From assembly GCF_018991925.1 (NCBI RefSeq), contig NW_024737068.1, forward strand, positions 9,893,111 to 9,957,110: DNA of 64,000 bases, in the 5' to 3' direction. The position numbers were made by a program, and so were the translations under genes. This DNA comes from Homarus americanus. Its lineage: Eukaryota > Arthropoda > Malacostraca > Decapoda > Nephropidae. Of the stretch, positions 35,133-45,429 are shown one piece after another. Below the pieces are notes generated by a model, which was not told where the DNA came from, did not search any database, and was given only the letters and a program-made list of their open reading frames with translations. Numbering within the stretch: position 1 is the stretch's first letter; every line of letters starts with the position of its first letter.

Positions 35133-36605
35133 TCATAGTTTCATCTTGAGCGGACCTTTTGTTTCCGAGTCGCTCGGACCTGCAGAGTACCGGGGATTCA
35201 CTGTAAAGACATCAACATTAGGGGACTCTACTGGGGAAGGGTAAACACTAGGCAGCTCCACAGGTCGGAGGAAACAACGGTTCCTCCACCATACTCTACC
35301 ACTAGGAAGACGCACTTGGTAGTCCCTGGACCGGCCAATACCCATGACAACCCCAACCTTGTCCCAGCGGTGAGATACCGGATCTTGAATCCTGACCTGC
35401 TGGCCGATACTCAACCTGGGAAGGGGGCGGGCATGACAGTCGTACCGAGCAGCGACATTTGCGGCTCGTTCTGCTGCACGGCGGTCACATTCTTCAGTCT
35501 TGGCTCGCCATTCTTGAGAAAAAGACTTTGGGTGGGCAGGAACACAAGACCTGAGATGATGTCCATATAGAACCTGGGCTGGGGAGCGTCCGGTGAAGTT
35601 CGGGGTGTTGCGTAACTCTAACAAACCTCGATCGAAATCCTCGCAGTCAATATTTCCTGAGGGTGACACCTTAAGGATCAGGTGTTTAACAGTCTTGATT
35701 GCGGCTTCAGCGTGTCCATTCGCCTGGGGTTAGTGGGGCGAGGTCACGACATTACGGACTCCCCAACGGTCCATGAAGTCCCAGAACTCGTGGCTGGTGA
35801 ACTGGGGTCCTCCATCAGTTCTGAGACGGAGGGGAACACCAACTTCTCTGAAGTAATGTCTGAAATTCCGGATGGTAGCAGTAGCCGTTGTATCACTACC
35901 ACAGGGGACGACAACAGGCCATCCAGACAATCGGTCAGCAATGACGAGGAAGGACTTCTCTGCCACTGCAAAGAAGTCGGCCGACACAGACTCGAAGGGT
36001 CTTGAAGGGTTATCGTCGCACATTAAAGATTCCTGTTGCTGGCTGGGTTGCAGAATCTGGCACGGCTCACAGACACGGACGGTACTTGCAATGTCCGCGT
36101 CGATTCCGGGCCAAAATACAGTCTGCTTCGCCCGTCGCTTGGTGGCCTCTACTCCTCGATGGCTGTCGTGAAGGCGGATCAACGTACGGCGGCGTAGGGC
36201 AGCAGGAATGACTACTAGTGGACCATACAAGACGAGGTCTCCGTCACAATAGAGGTCCTCGCATATCTTCCAGTACGGGAGTAGCGATTCATGAAGGTCG
36301 TATCGGTGAGATGGAAATCCCTGGGACACACATTCGACGAGCCGGATATAGGAAGGGTCGGCCCGGGCTGCGGTGCGGAGATCTTCAAGGGTCTTACCTG
36401 CATCCGGTGCTGTATACTCTTCTGATGTGAAGACGGCCTTCAATGAGACTACTGACTTGAGGGATGCAGCAGCTGTAGAACACAACATCTCGTCCTCTGG
36501 GGTGGGGCGACTGACAGGGGCGCAGGACAGAGCAACCGGGATGCACAGCAGCTCACCTGCACGCCACACAGCCGTGAAGAGATAAGGCGAGAGCTTCTCT
36601 TTCAA
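35133..36605 (-). pseudogene. Integrase with one nonsense codon
   Basis: A 291-codon stretch (36605 to 35730) has the HHCC zinc-binding region (LIRLHDSHRGVEATKRRAK..VCEPCQ) and the first two catalytic Asp positions (SADFF and RTDGGPQFTS). It ends with an in-frame TAA immediately before PQANGHAEAA, which carries the catalytic Glu. The frame then continues to 35133 through GRSPAQVLYGHHLRSC and the C-terminal domain, homologous to the tail of the 724-residue protein at 14559. Integrase would splice the cDNA into the genome; this copy is truncated before its last catalytic residue. Confidence 0.85.
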
Positions 36606-36882
36606 ACTTTAAAGGCGAGGGTTCTCTACTGCATCCAAAGAGTAGTGATTGATAATAGGTACAAGAGGGCGGTGATCCGTGAAGAGGGTGAAGTGCTGAA
36701 GTCCTCTCAGGTAGAAGCGGCACTTCGCCATCGCCCAGACAACAGCCAACATCTCCAGCTCAATCGTGGCATATCGGGTCTCGGCGTCCGTCAGGAACCG
36801 GGATCCACACTGAATTAAGCGGAGTTGTCCACTACCATGGTCCTGCAGAAGGGCGTAACCAACGCCGTAGAGTCTGGAGGGG
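36606..36882 (-). pseudogene. RNase H region, frame-broken
   Basis: A frameshift near 36940 throws the polyprotein out of frame. The region down to 36606 translates in the other frame to RNase H-like sequence ([19 protein letters not shown] near 36830-36890, then a RYATIELEMLAVVWAM-like stretch near 36720-36790). It is identified mainly by comparison with 50470-50530. Confidence 0.6.
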
Positions 36883-39198
36883 TCAGTCTGGAGGACGGTG
36901 GGTAGGGCTGGGTCGTAACAGGCGAGGACAGGGTGGACTTAAGAGGGCCTGCTTGTCTCGCTGGAAGGCCTCTTGATGATCTGGGATCCACAGGAATGTC
37001 CTCCTGGGGCTCAGCAGGGGGCGTAACGGCTGGGCTGCGGCGGAGATGTCAGGTGAGAATTCAGCCAGCTGATTGACCAGACCCAAAAAAGAACGGAGGT
37101 CTGTCAGGTTGGCAGGGGTTGGAAAATCCCTGATTCCACTTAATTTCTCCGGGTCAGCTGCGATACCTGATGCCGAGAGAGTGTACCCACAGAAGTTCAC
37201 TGATGGTGCGGCGACTACAAACTTGTCAGCGTTGAGGGTAATCCCGTACTTTCGACATCTGGTGAGAACTTCATATATCCGGGAGAGGTGGGTACAGTAG
37301 TCTTCATCATGGAGTAAAATATCATCACCCACCTTGACACAATTCGTGACTCCTTGAAGGGCCGCGTCACCACGTTGACAGAATGCATCGCCCGTAGCGG
37401 CAAATCCCATGGGGCCTCTGCAATACTGATATCTTCCATATGGTGTGATGAATGTAGTCAAATGCTGGTCTTCTTCGGCCAACTCGATCTGCCAATAACC
37501 ACATAAGGCGTCCATCGTTGTAAAAAACTTCGCCTTCAGGTCCACATTTTGAACAGCTGCGAAGAGTGTGGGTGAAGGGTGGGCTGGACGGGAAACTTGC
37601 TGGTTAAGTTTTGACAGATCGGTGGTGATCCGTACTCCACTACGAGGTTTGGCGACGGGGACGAGAGGGTGGCACCAAGGTGAAGGTTCGTCTCCGGCCG
37701 GCTTGATGATTCCCTGAGCAACCATGGAGTCAAGCTCTTGTCTAACTAGCTCCTTGTAGGCGTGAGGAATCAAACGAGGGGTGTGGATGGCAAAAGGTGT
37801 GGCACCATCCTTAAGATGAATCTTCATAGGTGGACCCACCATCGGCTTGAGTGGTGTGGATTCTAAAGATTTCCTCGTAACCAACATGTCAGCAAATTCC
37901 TTGAGAAGGTAAGCTCTTGCATCAGAAGGGGACGTGTTAGTAGAGATAGGGAGTTCCTTCAACCCGTTGACATGGGTGATCTTTAAAATAGGTTTGGGGA
38001 ATTCCTTGGAAATAATGGCCAACTCTTGACAAGGGCCATATGACAAAAGCAGAGTCGGGATCCCATCATGAACATCAATCCGGGCTGAGCAAGACTGCTT
38101 CCCAAAGGTAAGAGTAGCCCAGAAAGATCCCAAAGCTGGAGCCATCTTGGAACCATCAGCTGTCAGTTTCGTTGTCTGAGGAGGGGGCTGTAGGTTGCTC
38201 CGGGGTATTCCCAAACTTGCTAAGTGTTGTGGACCAATTACTGAGACGTCAGCACCGGTGTCAGGTAACATCTGAAGACTGGATGACAAGTTACCGTAAG
38301 AAATGACGACACTGATGTGCTGGGGCGTCGTGTCTCTGGAACAAAGTACATGATGGCAGGAACGACTGGGCACAACGTCTTGATGCTTGCCAGGAGGAGG
38401 GGGCGCGCCAGCACTACCTGAGGATGACTTCTTGGATCCTAGGTGGTGTCCTTTCTGTGTCTTCTTACGACAACATTTGTCATAATGGCCCACACGACCA
38501 CAAAGTCTGCACTGAACTTTGCTAGCAGGGCACTTGACTGTGTAAGCCCAGTGACCCTGACGGTCGCAACTTCTGCACACGCTTTGAGCAGCTGGGCACT
38601 GGGAGGCATTATGCTGTCTCGTGCAGCTGTTACACAAAGCAGCTGCTGAAGGTGTAGCTGGAGGGTGAGGGGTGGGGTTACCTTGCTGCTTCTTACCCTT
38701 TCTGTAGGAAGACATCGCCCTCACCTGGTCAGGTTGTGAGCGTAAAGCTGAAGTCGCACACCTGGCGGCCTTGTACGCTCGACATTTTGAAACTACATCT
38801 TGAAGGGAGGAAGTGGGGTCGAGGGAAATGAGACACTGAACTAGCTCTTCATCTCGAATACCCGTTAAAATAATTGTCTTGAGTTGTGTCTCTTCACAGA
38901 CTTGAGAATTTCCAGGACAAACATCAACTTCCTCTGAACATCTTTTCAGTCTTACAAAAAATGCATCAAAAGATTCTCCATCAAGCTGCTTACATTGGAG
39001 GAGTTCTCTTCTTCTAAGTGCTTCGTTGCGCTGTCCCTTAACATGTTCCTGTAACTTGTCAAGCACGGCCTCTACAGTCAGAGTTGTCGTAGGAGGCACT
39101 TGAAGTGTGTGCTCGAGAGTACCTTGTGTCTCTAAGGACAAGCACATACGAAGCTGTATCATCTGTTTAGGCTGTGGTAAACTTGACAGGTCAACCAT
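36883..39198 (-). pseudogene. Gag C-terminal half, protease and reverse transcriptase
   Basis: A 771-codon open stretch. Gag (MVDLSSLPQPKQ..) is followed by zinc knuckles CNSCTRQH..C, CRSCDRQGHW..C and CRLCGRVGHYDKCC, the protease loop LPDTGADVSVIG, then reverse transcriptase with [28 protein letters not shown] and VGDDILLHDED (the Asp-Asp pair; the residue before it is Gly where the 50.4 kb copy has Val). The open frame is lost at the RNase H boundary. On its 5' side a 2-base deletion near 39200 separates it from the Gag start (39191-39784). Confidence 0.88.
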
Positions 39199-39784
39199 TG
39201 TTGCAGTCTTGCCAACGTCGATGCCATTCCCGAAATATCTGATAAGAAGCGTCAGACCTCAGAGAGGGAGGCGTTTGTGCTGCAGCCTTTTGAGGAATTG
39301 TTGAACCGACTCTGGGAAATGAGGTACCAGTACCTCTAGTCGTATCAGCATTAGTAGTAGCAGAAGAATCTTGTAGAGTAGATCGTTGTGGGGAAGCTAA
39401 CAGGGAAATCAAGACTTCATATCTGGCATGATCCTCTCTTCTTCTCAGGTCATCCTCACTTCTACTTATATCTTCTAGTTCTCTGCGTCTTTGTTCATCT
39501 TCGTGGCGTCGTCTTTCAGACTCTCTGTACCAAATTTCTTCCTCTTCTCTCCTTGCAACATAGTCCTGGCGTTGAGAAGTTTCCATCCACTTAATCAGTT
39601 GAAGGAGATCTGTGGACGCAGGCACCGCAGGAGAGCTTGCTCGCGACGAACGAGGAGATTCTGTGGGTGATTGGGCGTTGTCACTGTGGGGAGCGTGGGG
39701 CCTGAGTGTGGGTGGGGAGAGGTCTCCCAAACTTAAACTCATAACCCCATCGTCCAGGGTATCATTTTGATCCCTGTGAGACAT
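39191..39784 (-). pseudogene. Gag N-terminal half
   Basis: Starts MSHRDQNDTLDDGVMS, with a Ser/Pro-rich stretch and a charged, coiled-coil-prone region (RREEEEIWYRESERRRHEDE), and ends in FREWHRRWQD where the reading frame is broken. Comparison with 14940-15000 shows two bases missing between WQDC and MVDL. Confidence 0.85.
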
Positions 39785-40308
39785 GCCGACGGCTTCTGTA
39801 CTCTATCTGTGCAAGAGACCGGGTCAACCCCTCGTAATCTATGCACAGAATTACAGAAGTCTAAAGTAATACGCAAGAATTTAATATAAAGTGGGCCTGT
39901 GAGTGCGTGTGTATGTGTGTATGGCTCGTTGCCGGGAGGCTTGGCGTGCTGCCAGACGTAGAGGCAGCTCAGCGCAAGTGCAACTGAACCGAAGTTGTCT
40001 TAATGCGCGCTGCTCAGTTACCCAATGACCGTAGGCGGGAGGCGTTGTACTGCTGGGCAGCTCCCTCAGTCATCTGACTGCAGTTTGCACAGACAATTCA
40101 GATTAAAATACACAACACAGCACTTCACAGAACACTTCACTTCACAGCACAGCACTGTACACAGCATAGCACTTCACAACACTGTAAGTCCTGAGGCTTG
40201 TAGTCTGGCTGTAAATCCTTGGCGAAGCTGAAGACGAGACGCCATTAACACAGTCCGGCGGGAAGGCTAAGTTCACTCGGAATCTCACTGAGAAATCTCA
40301 CTGCGCCA

Positions 40309-40683
40309 TCTATGTTTGTCTTTGCTTCCCCCAAAATGTTCTACACTACTGAGGGTATACACAAACACTTGTTATCTTGAAAGTAGGTTCTTATTCTCGT
40401 ACGGAAGATATACAGAGGAAACAAATAGACGTGGGCTTCCACACCATAAGGACTAGCGATCTCAACTTTCTGTATCACTCCGCGCTGGCATGTACAGATG
40501 CCAGCATTCACAAGCTGAATACATAAAATGTAAATATGATAATTCACATACATAACATGGTGCATAATAAATGGAAATATTACATAGGATTAATACATGT
40601 TCTGTAATACTTTACTATACATAATTAATAGAGTAATATAAGAATACACAGCTTAAGGTACTACTTCGTGTCCATATTGTACA
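40309..40683 (-). promoter_or_regulatory. 5' LTR
   Basis: 375 bp, the upstream LTR on the coding strand. TGGCGCAGTGAGA follows it on the minus strand (plus 40296-40308). Confidence 0.85.
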
Positions 40684-40955
40684 GGTCACATTAGAATAAC
40701 CAGTTATAGTACATCCTTCTTTCCTCACACATCCAAACTGTGGAATGCTCTGCCTTCTTCTGTGTTTCCAGATTCATACAATCTATCTCACTTCAAAAAG
40801 CTGGTTTTCCGGCATCTTCGTGGTGTAGACTAATATAATCTTTTTCTTTTCTATTTTTAATTTACTTTTACTCTTATTTTTCCACCCCCTAGGCCTTGTT
40901 GTGGGTCGAAGACCGGGTGGGCTATTCCCCGTAAAGAAGTAAAATAAAAAATGTA
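40684..40955 (+). pseudogene. End of the LINE protein and 3' tail
   Basis: In the frame from 40684 the sequence contains SFFPHTSKLWNALPSSVFPD, the conserved end of Jockey/CR1-type proteins, and stops at about 40830. The tail has TTGTGGGTCGAAGACCGGGT and GGGCTATTCCCCGTAAAG, also found at 5677-5745 and 58985-59064. Confidence 0.8.
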
Positions 40956-40967
40956 AATGATAACTGA

Positions 40968-41306
40968 TTTCACTGTTGACCATAACCCTTCCATGGAACA
41001 GAGCCTTAAGATTGTCAGAGTAATCCACCAGGTATTGTTTCTCCACCAGGAAATGCTTAAAGACCTAAAAGCAAAGAAAAAAATCTACCAATCTTGATGT
41101 TTTTCAAGAAAGAACCAGCTACTACTGCTGCCGCTCCACCCTCCTACTCCCAGTCACCCGCCACCTCACCACCCACCTCCCAGTCGCGTGCCACCCCACC
41201 ACCAACCTCCCGGTCGCGTGCCACCCCACCACCCGCCTCTCCACCAACCACCACAGCATTACCCTCTTCCAACAGTGATCCTGAAGATCCCCCTATGCTT
41301 CAGTAA
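40968..41306 (+). pseudogene. Decayed Tigger transposase, 3' part
   Basis: Past the LINE the Tigger tail resumes: DHNPSMEQSLKIVRVIHQVL near 40978, parallel to DPSMVRALKFMRGMDDVF at 10330, then MMFFKKEPATTAAAPPS (41093) and a low-complexity Pro/Ser/Thr tail with three TPPPTSRSRA-type repeats. A stop separates the two pieces. It shows exactly where the LINE interrupted the gene. Confidence 0.7.
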
Positions 41307-41615
41307 CCAGATGTCTCCCTATGGACAGTGCACCACTTCATCAAGCTCCAAACTTCCACATATGAAGTAGTATTAGAGACTTAAGTTTCTCATACACGGT
41401 ACAGGTATATATTAGTGCACTAAGGTAGTATACAAGTTGCAATTCGCTGTTTTGCCAATACTCGCCATTTCTTAGAACCTAACCCTCGAGAATGACAAGG
41501 GTTTACTGTACACCTAACTGTCTAACAACCAAACATAATACAGTACAGTAAATATTAATCATTGTTGAGTTTTATCACATTTTTTGTACTGGAAAAGAGT
41601 TTCAAATATACTGTA

Positions 41616-43892
41616 CAGTAGGGGGCAGGGAAAAAACACTTTTATTTGAGTTGCAGGCTGCACTTTTCAGGCATCGTTTGTATGGCTGTAACAAACACCT
41701 GGGCAAAATTTCATGCCATTTCATGCATACTTACCCTGCCGCATCGCGAACGACTTTTTGTCAACTTTTAGTGTATACCAAAAATTAGGTGTCATTTAAT
41801 GTTTTCCAGGATAATGATAAATTTTACATGGGTGACATTGATTTAATTCACATGTTATTTTACAGGTACACCGTATAGAAAATCATTACAAGTTCACATT
41901 GAAATTCTTTTTTGTGCGGAACCTTGGCATCATTTTCCTAGACAATAATCTTTGCCTAATATATCCATCTCTCGATTCGTATCCCGTCACTTCAGTGCAA
42001 GCTTCAGTCATCACTTTTATGCCTCTCTCGACCGCCTGAGTGCTGTTTGGCCACTTGGGCACCACTAATGGTGTCTCAAGAATGTCATTAACCTGTAGAT
42101 TTGACAGAGAAGCAATGTAAGGAGGCTCAATCTTGAGTTCATTCCTCCAGTTAATCATGGAATGATAGTTTTTTGCTTGCCACTTTAGTTTCGGAGTCAC
42201 CACCTTTCTCATGTTGACTACAGGAGGCACATCCTCATTCCCATCTCCATCTTTACCCTCCTCATCAGTATAGTTTAACAAATTCTCGTCAACAGCAGCA
42301 TCAGAATCTTCCTCCTCCTCTTCAGATCTGCCAGTGCATTCTTCCTTTTGCTGATTCTCCTCTCTAATTTTTTTTATCATTGAGACAGCTTTTTCTCTAA
42401 CAGTCATGTCCTCATCTGCACACATACCAAGAAGAAGTTGATCTGTGTGGGCGAAGTATGCATTTCTCTGGACAGCCTTCTTCACTATCGTCTCCTCCTC
42501 ACTATTCAGGTGTTTCATATATAGCAGGGACTGGAATACGTTCCTTGAGCCGTGTGTTACGTAAGGGTGTATCTTGATGTAAAACCACATTGGAGCACTG
42601 AACTTTATTATTGTAATGACAATTCTTTTCAACTCATGGCTGGGTCTTGATGTTGCTACATACAGCCTGAGGATTCTACTCCATAAGGTGTTCCACCTTG
42701 ACACACAGGGAGGACCTGGCTCAATAGCAGCCAAGTCATCTTCAACAACACCTGTGATAACTCCTTTACAAATCCTATACAGGTATTTCTGATCCCAGGA
42801 CAGATCTTTCTCCACTTCATCATTAAACACAGGGAAATCAGGGAAACTGACTGGCTGGAAAGGCGACAACTGGAAGCTCAGACAAAGACTCCTTGATCTG
42901 CTTTCCAATGGGACCACGCCAATGCTCAGGACCACTTGGTTTACCATCATAGTGATAAAAAACTGCGCGGAAAGGCAGCTCATTTCCGTGAAGCTGACAT
43001 ATGAAATAATGGAGCGGGTGACCAAGTAACATTTCAAGATGATGAATGACTCCATTTTCTGATCCTACATTTACATTGGTTCCATCACAACCAACACACA
43101 CAATGGGCTGCTGGGTTAGATTTTTCTCCACCAGAAACTCGTGAATAGTTTTGGCAATCTGCTTTCCGTGTCCAGTCTTGGGAGTCACATGTGTGAGATA
43201 TTCATTGCCAGGCTCAACCATGATGACATAATGATCTTTCACCATCATCCTCGAACTCCATTTCTCGGTCTTCTCATTCTTTATCATCACACGAGTGGCG
43301 GTCTTCTTACCATCAAAATAGAGTGACGTCAAATTATCTAAACTAGCCATCTCAATTTCTTGCCTCTTAAATCGGTATTTTTGTCTCGCATCCCGCAGCT
43401 TATGTGGTCCAATAACCTGACTCTTGTCATCCTTTGTGATAATGCCATAGTCAGTTAAGGTGGCAGTAGCAATGGCAGCTCCAGCATAATCACTAATCAA
43501 GTATCGGTCACAAGCGGTAACTATTTGAATAATTTCAAGTGCGCCAACTTACCCAGGTCTCCCCTACATTACAGTACAGTAACACAACATTGAGAAATGA
43601 AATGAGAAAAGGCTGATAATCAATATAGACATAGCACCATACTCATCTGCAACAAGACAACTTAAATGAACTAAGAGATATGAAAAAAAAGTTGATAAAC
43701 ACTGAACAGAACATTGCACCGCCACAGCGGCTGTTTGGCTAGTACTGTAGGTAAATTTAAAAATTTCAGTAGAAAATGCGGCAGACTAAACCTCGACATA
43801 TCAGCTTCAAATTTGGCATGGAGTCTTAGATATGTATAAGGAACAATGCCTGAAGAGTGCAGCTTTGAGCAAAATTTCACTGCCCCCTACTG
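41616..43892 (-). mobile_element. TIR transposon encoding an unfamiliar DDE-like protein
   Basis: The left end CAGTAGGGGGCAGGGAAAAA and the inverse of the right end CAGTAGGGGGCAGTGAAATT match over an imperfect terminal repeat of roughly 150 bases, including GCTGCACTYTTCAGGCATYG and CTGCCGCAT. TA lies on both sides (41614-41615 and 43893-43894) within a palindromic ACTGTACAGT. The 2277-bp body contains one protein on the minus strand. The ends look Tigger-like but the protein does not. Confidence 0.75.
41886..43550 (-). CDS. Unrecognised DDE-transposase-like protein, in two overlapping frames
   Basis: Frame one reads from about 43550 (LEIIQIVTACDRYLISDYAG, no clear ATG) to a TGA at 42838-42840. 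Frame two supplies the rest from 42839 to 41886, about 317 codons. Candidate catalytic positions are Asp in LYFDGKK, Asp in VGCDGTNVNVG, a C-x2-H pair in ICQLHGNELPFR downstream of it (as in hAT, MULE, P and Kolobok-type enzymes) and Glu in TQAVERGIKVMTEA. An acidic region (EEEEEDSDAAVDENLL) precedes the last block. I recall similar multi-copy uncharacterised proteins in other invertebrates but cannot name a superfamily. The N-terminus may lie in an upstream exon or be lost. The split could be a mutation or a +1 shift (see findings). Confidence 0.65.
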
Positions 43893-43894
43893 TA

Positions 43895-44030
43895 CAGTAT
43901 ATCATTATTTCTACATAAGCAGAATATAAACTGATGAAAAAGTCAGTTAGTATACAGTGTGTGCACATCCTAACCACTATGACATGGAACATTAAACAGT
44001 ACTGTAGTGGAATAAAGTGGAGAAAGTTTT
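43895..44030. other. Intron-side spacer, no feature
   Basis: Short AT-rich stretch between the transposon and the candidate exon. It holds only the donor-side intron sequence. Confidence 0.4.
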
Positions 44031-44036
44031 TCTTAC

Positions 44037-44179
44037 CTAATAAATGCTAAGAAGCTCATCAATAAGATGCTGCAGTAAAATGTGAAGCAACCGATCAACA
44101 GCTGCAGTACAACAACAGCTGCTGCTGCCACATAGAACCAATCCATCATCTTGGATAACTGATGAGAAGCTTCTGCAAA
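44037..44179 (-). CDS. Candidate host exon with membrane anchor (first coding exon)
   Basis: Seen: 143 bases on the minus strand between ..TTAACATTACAG (acceptor) and GTAAGA (donor), open throughout in one frame. Two consecutive ATGs occur (44149 and 44146); the second has A at -3 and G at +4. After MMDW comes a long hydrophobic run (about 33 residues, AAAAVVVLQLLIG.. to LLMSFLAFI), a signal-anchor-like segment. The exon ends with AG of a split codon, matching the G that opens 1231-1298. Inference: these are the first two coding exons of an ER-anchored short-chain dehydrogenase of the DHRS7 type, with an intron of 42,738 bp. The ~30 bases before ATG would be 5' UTR. Exon recognition is fairly firm; the protein name is a hypothesis. 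Confidence 0.55.
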
Positions 44180-45429
44180 CTGTAATGTTAATACGGTATA
44201 TTTTAGTTAAGGTAATTTTATAATGAGATACATGTGGATTCCCCAGATATACCTGGCAATATATACTGACAACTTCATAGAATGAGCACACATGTCCATC
44301 ACACATGCAAAAATTACATATAAAGCACCTAGTAAAAGTTCACTGTGTCGAGTGTGCCTGACTGTCCCTCGCCAACTGCAGATTTTCCATCCATGGATTT
44401 TGGGTATCCAAGGTTTTTACCATGTACAGTACAGTATATACCATTTCACCAACCACGGCATTGAATTTTGAGTATCTGTCGATTAAAGCAGCACCATTTT
44501 CCCTCTGTTTCAATGTACTGTATATGTAAACCTCTATTTACAATGTCCCAATCTACGATAATTCGTGTTAACGATGCCGATATAATAAGACTACATCCCT
44601 AATTGCAATGTAAATAAACCCGCATTAAAGATATTCATAATCAACAGTACAGTATTTCACTCGGTACATGTTCCTAGCTGCATATAATGATCATAAGACC
44701 ATACTACACCACTTTCTCCTACAAATAGTATCGCTGTATCCTACAACATCTGTTAATTAAGGTTAGTTTTTACACACTGGGGGGTCTCAGGAAGTTAGGT
44801 CACATCATTCTGGTTTCTCTGGTTAAGAGGGTTTTTTTTTCAGTTTTCTGTGTTTTTACCCCATAATTTCTCTCTATGTTAGAGAGCTGCCCACTTTGAA
44901 CAACCATAATTGTTGGTAACTGGGGGTTATATCTTCATTAAGGCTCATTTACAACAGAAATGAAGGTCAGATTCATTTGAAACAGCACAAAATACACAAG
45001 GAAAACCTATTTTGGTCAGTAATTTCCTTGGTGTAACTGAAACGAATATTTACCAACCAAAGTTTTATATAAATTATTCAGGATTATTTTAGTAAAAATG
45101 ATGTATGTAACTTAATTGAAACTGATTTTATAGACTCTGGTAACAACACTTGTAAGTTTTTCATAAAAGAATTGAGTTACCATCATTATATCATGCCAAA
45201 TTATTTTGTTAAAGGATCTTTTATTGGAAAAGTTTGGTAGGGAATTTATTCAGGATCATTATGGTATCAAATTCATATGTCTTTCATGATTAGATTCAGA
45301 AGGTAGTGGAATATGGTAGAAAGGGAAGTGATCCTGAGGGAAGAAACTGACTACATGGACATCCCCCCCCCCCCCTCAAACAAGGTTTGCTTCTCACTTT
45401 AGACTCCTGCCTCTTTATTCATTCTACTA
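44180..45429. other. Intron or upstream region, no gene seen
   Basis: 1.25 kb without a supportable ORF. Degenerate repeat-like words occur near 44345-44440 (CCATGGATTTTGGGTATCC) and a C-run at 45364-45375. It would hold the promoter or a 5' UTR intron of the candidate host gene. Confidence 0.4.

Larger units (their letters stand above)
34739..40683 (-). mobile_element. Full-length but defective Ty3/Gypsy LTR retrotransposon
   Basis: LTRs of 374 and 375 bp (34739-35112 and 40309-40683) differ at about 11 positions plus one indel (~3%). On the minus strand the order is primer site TGGCGCAGTGAGA, Gag, zinc knuckles, protease, reverse transcriptase, RNase H region, integrase, then a polypurine tract next to 35113. 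Several frameshifts and stops disable it. It lies inside the LINE, and no clear target duplication is visible. Confidence 0.9.
32452..40955 (+). mobile_element. Jockey/CR1-type LINE, 5'-truncated, broken by two insertions
   Basis: The element begins in mid reverse transcriptase (SPIALTSSHSKIFETIL) and ends in a 3' tail with GTAAAGAAGTAAAATAAAAAA near 40950. It is interrupted by a MITE (33081-34198) and a Gypsy element (34739-40683). The coding pieces are 32452-33078, 34204-34738 and 40684-40828. Confidence 0.8.
30761..41508 (+). mobile_element. Tigger-type element split by a LINE
   Basis: The left end CAGTGAACCCTTGCCATTCG at 30761 follows TA. The inverse ..GAATGACAAGGGTTTACTG at 41508 precedes TA. 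Decayed transposase runs 30981-32450 and continues at 40968-41306 beyond the LINE. Removing the LINE would leave an element of about 2.2 kb, a normal size for Tigger elements. Confidence 0.75.
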
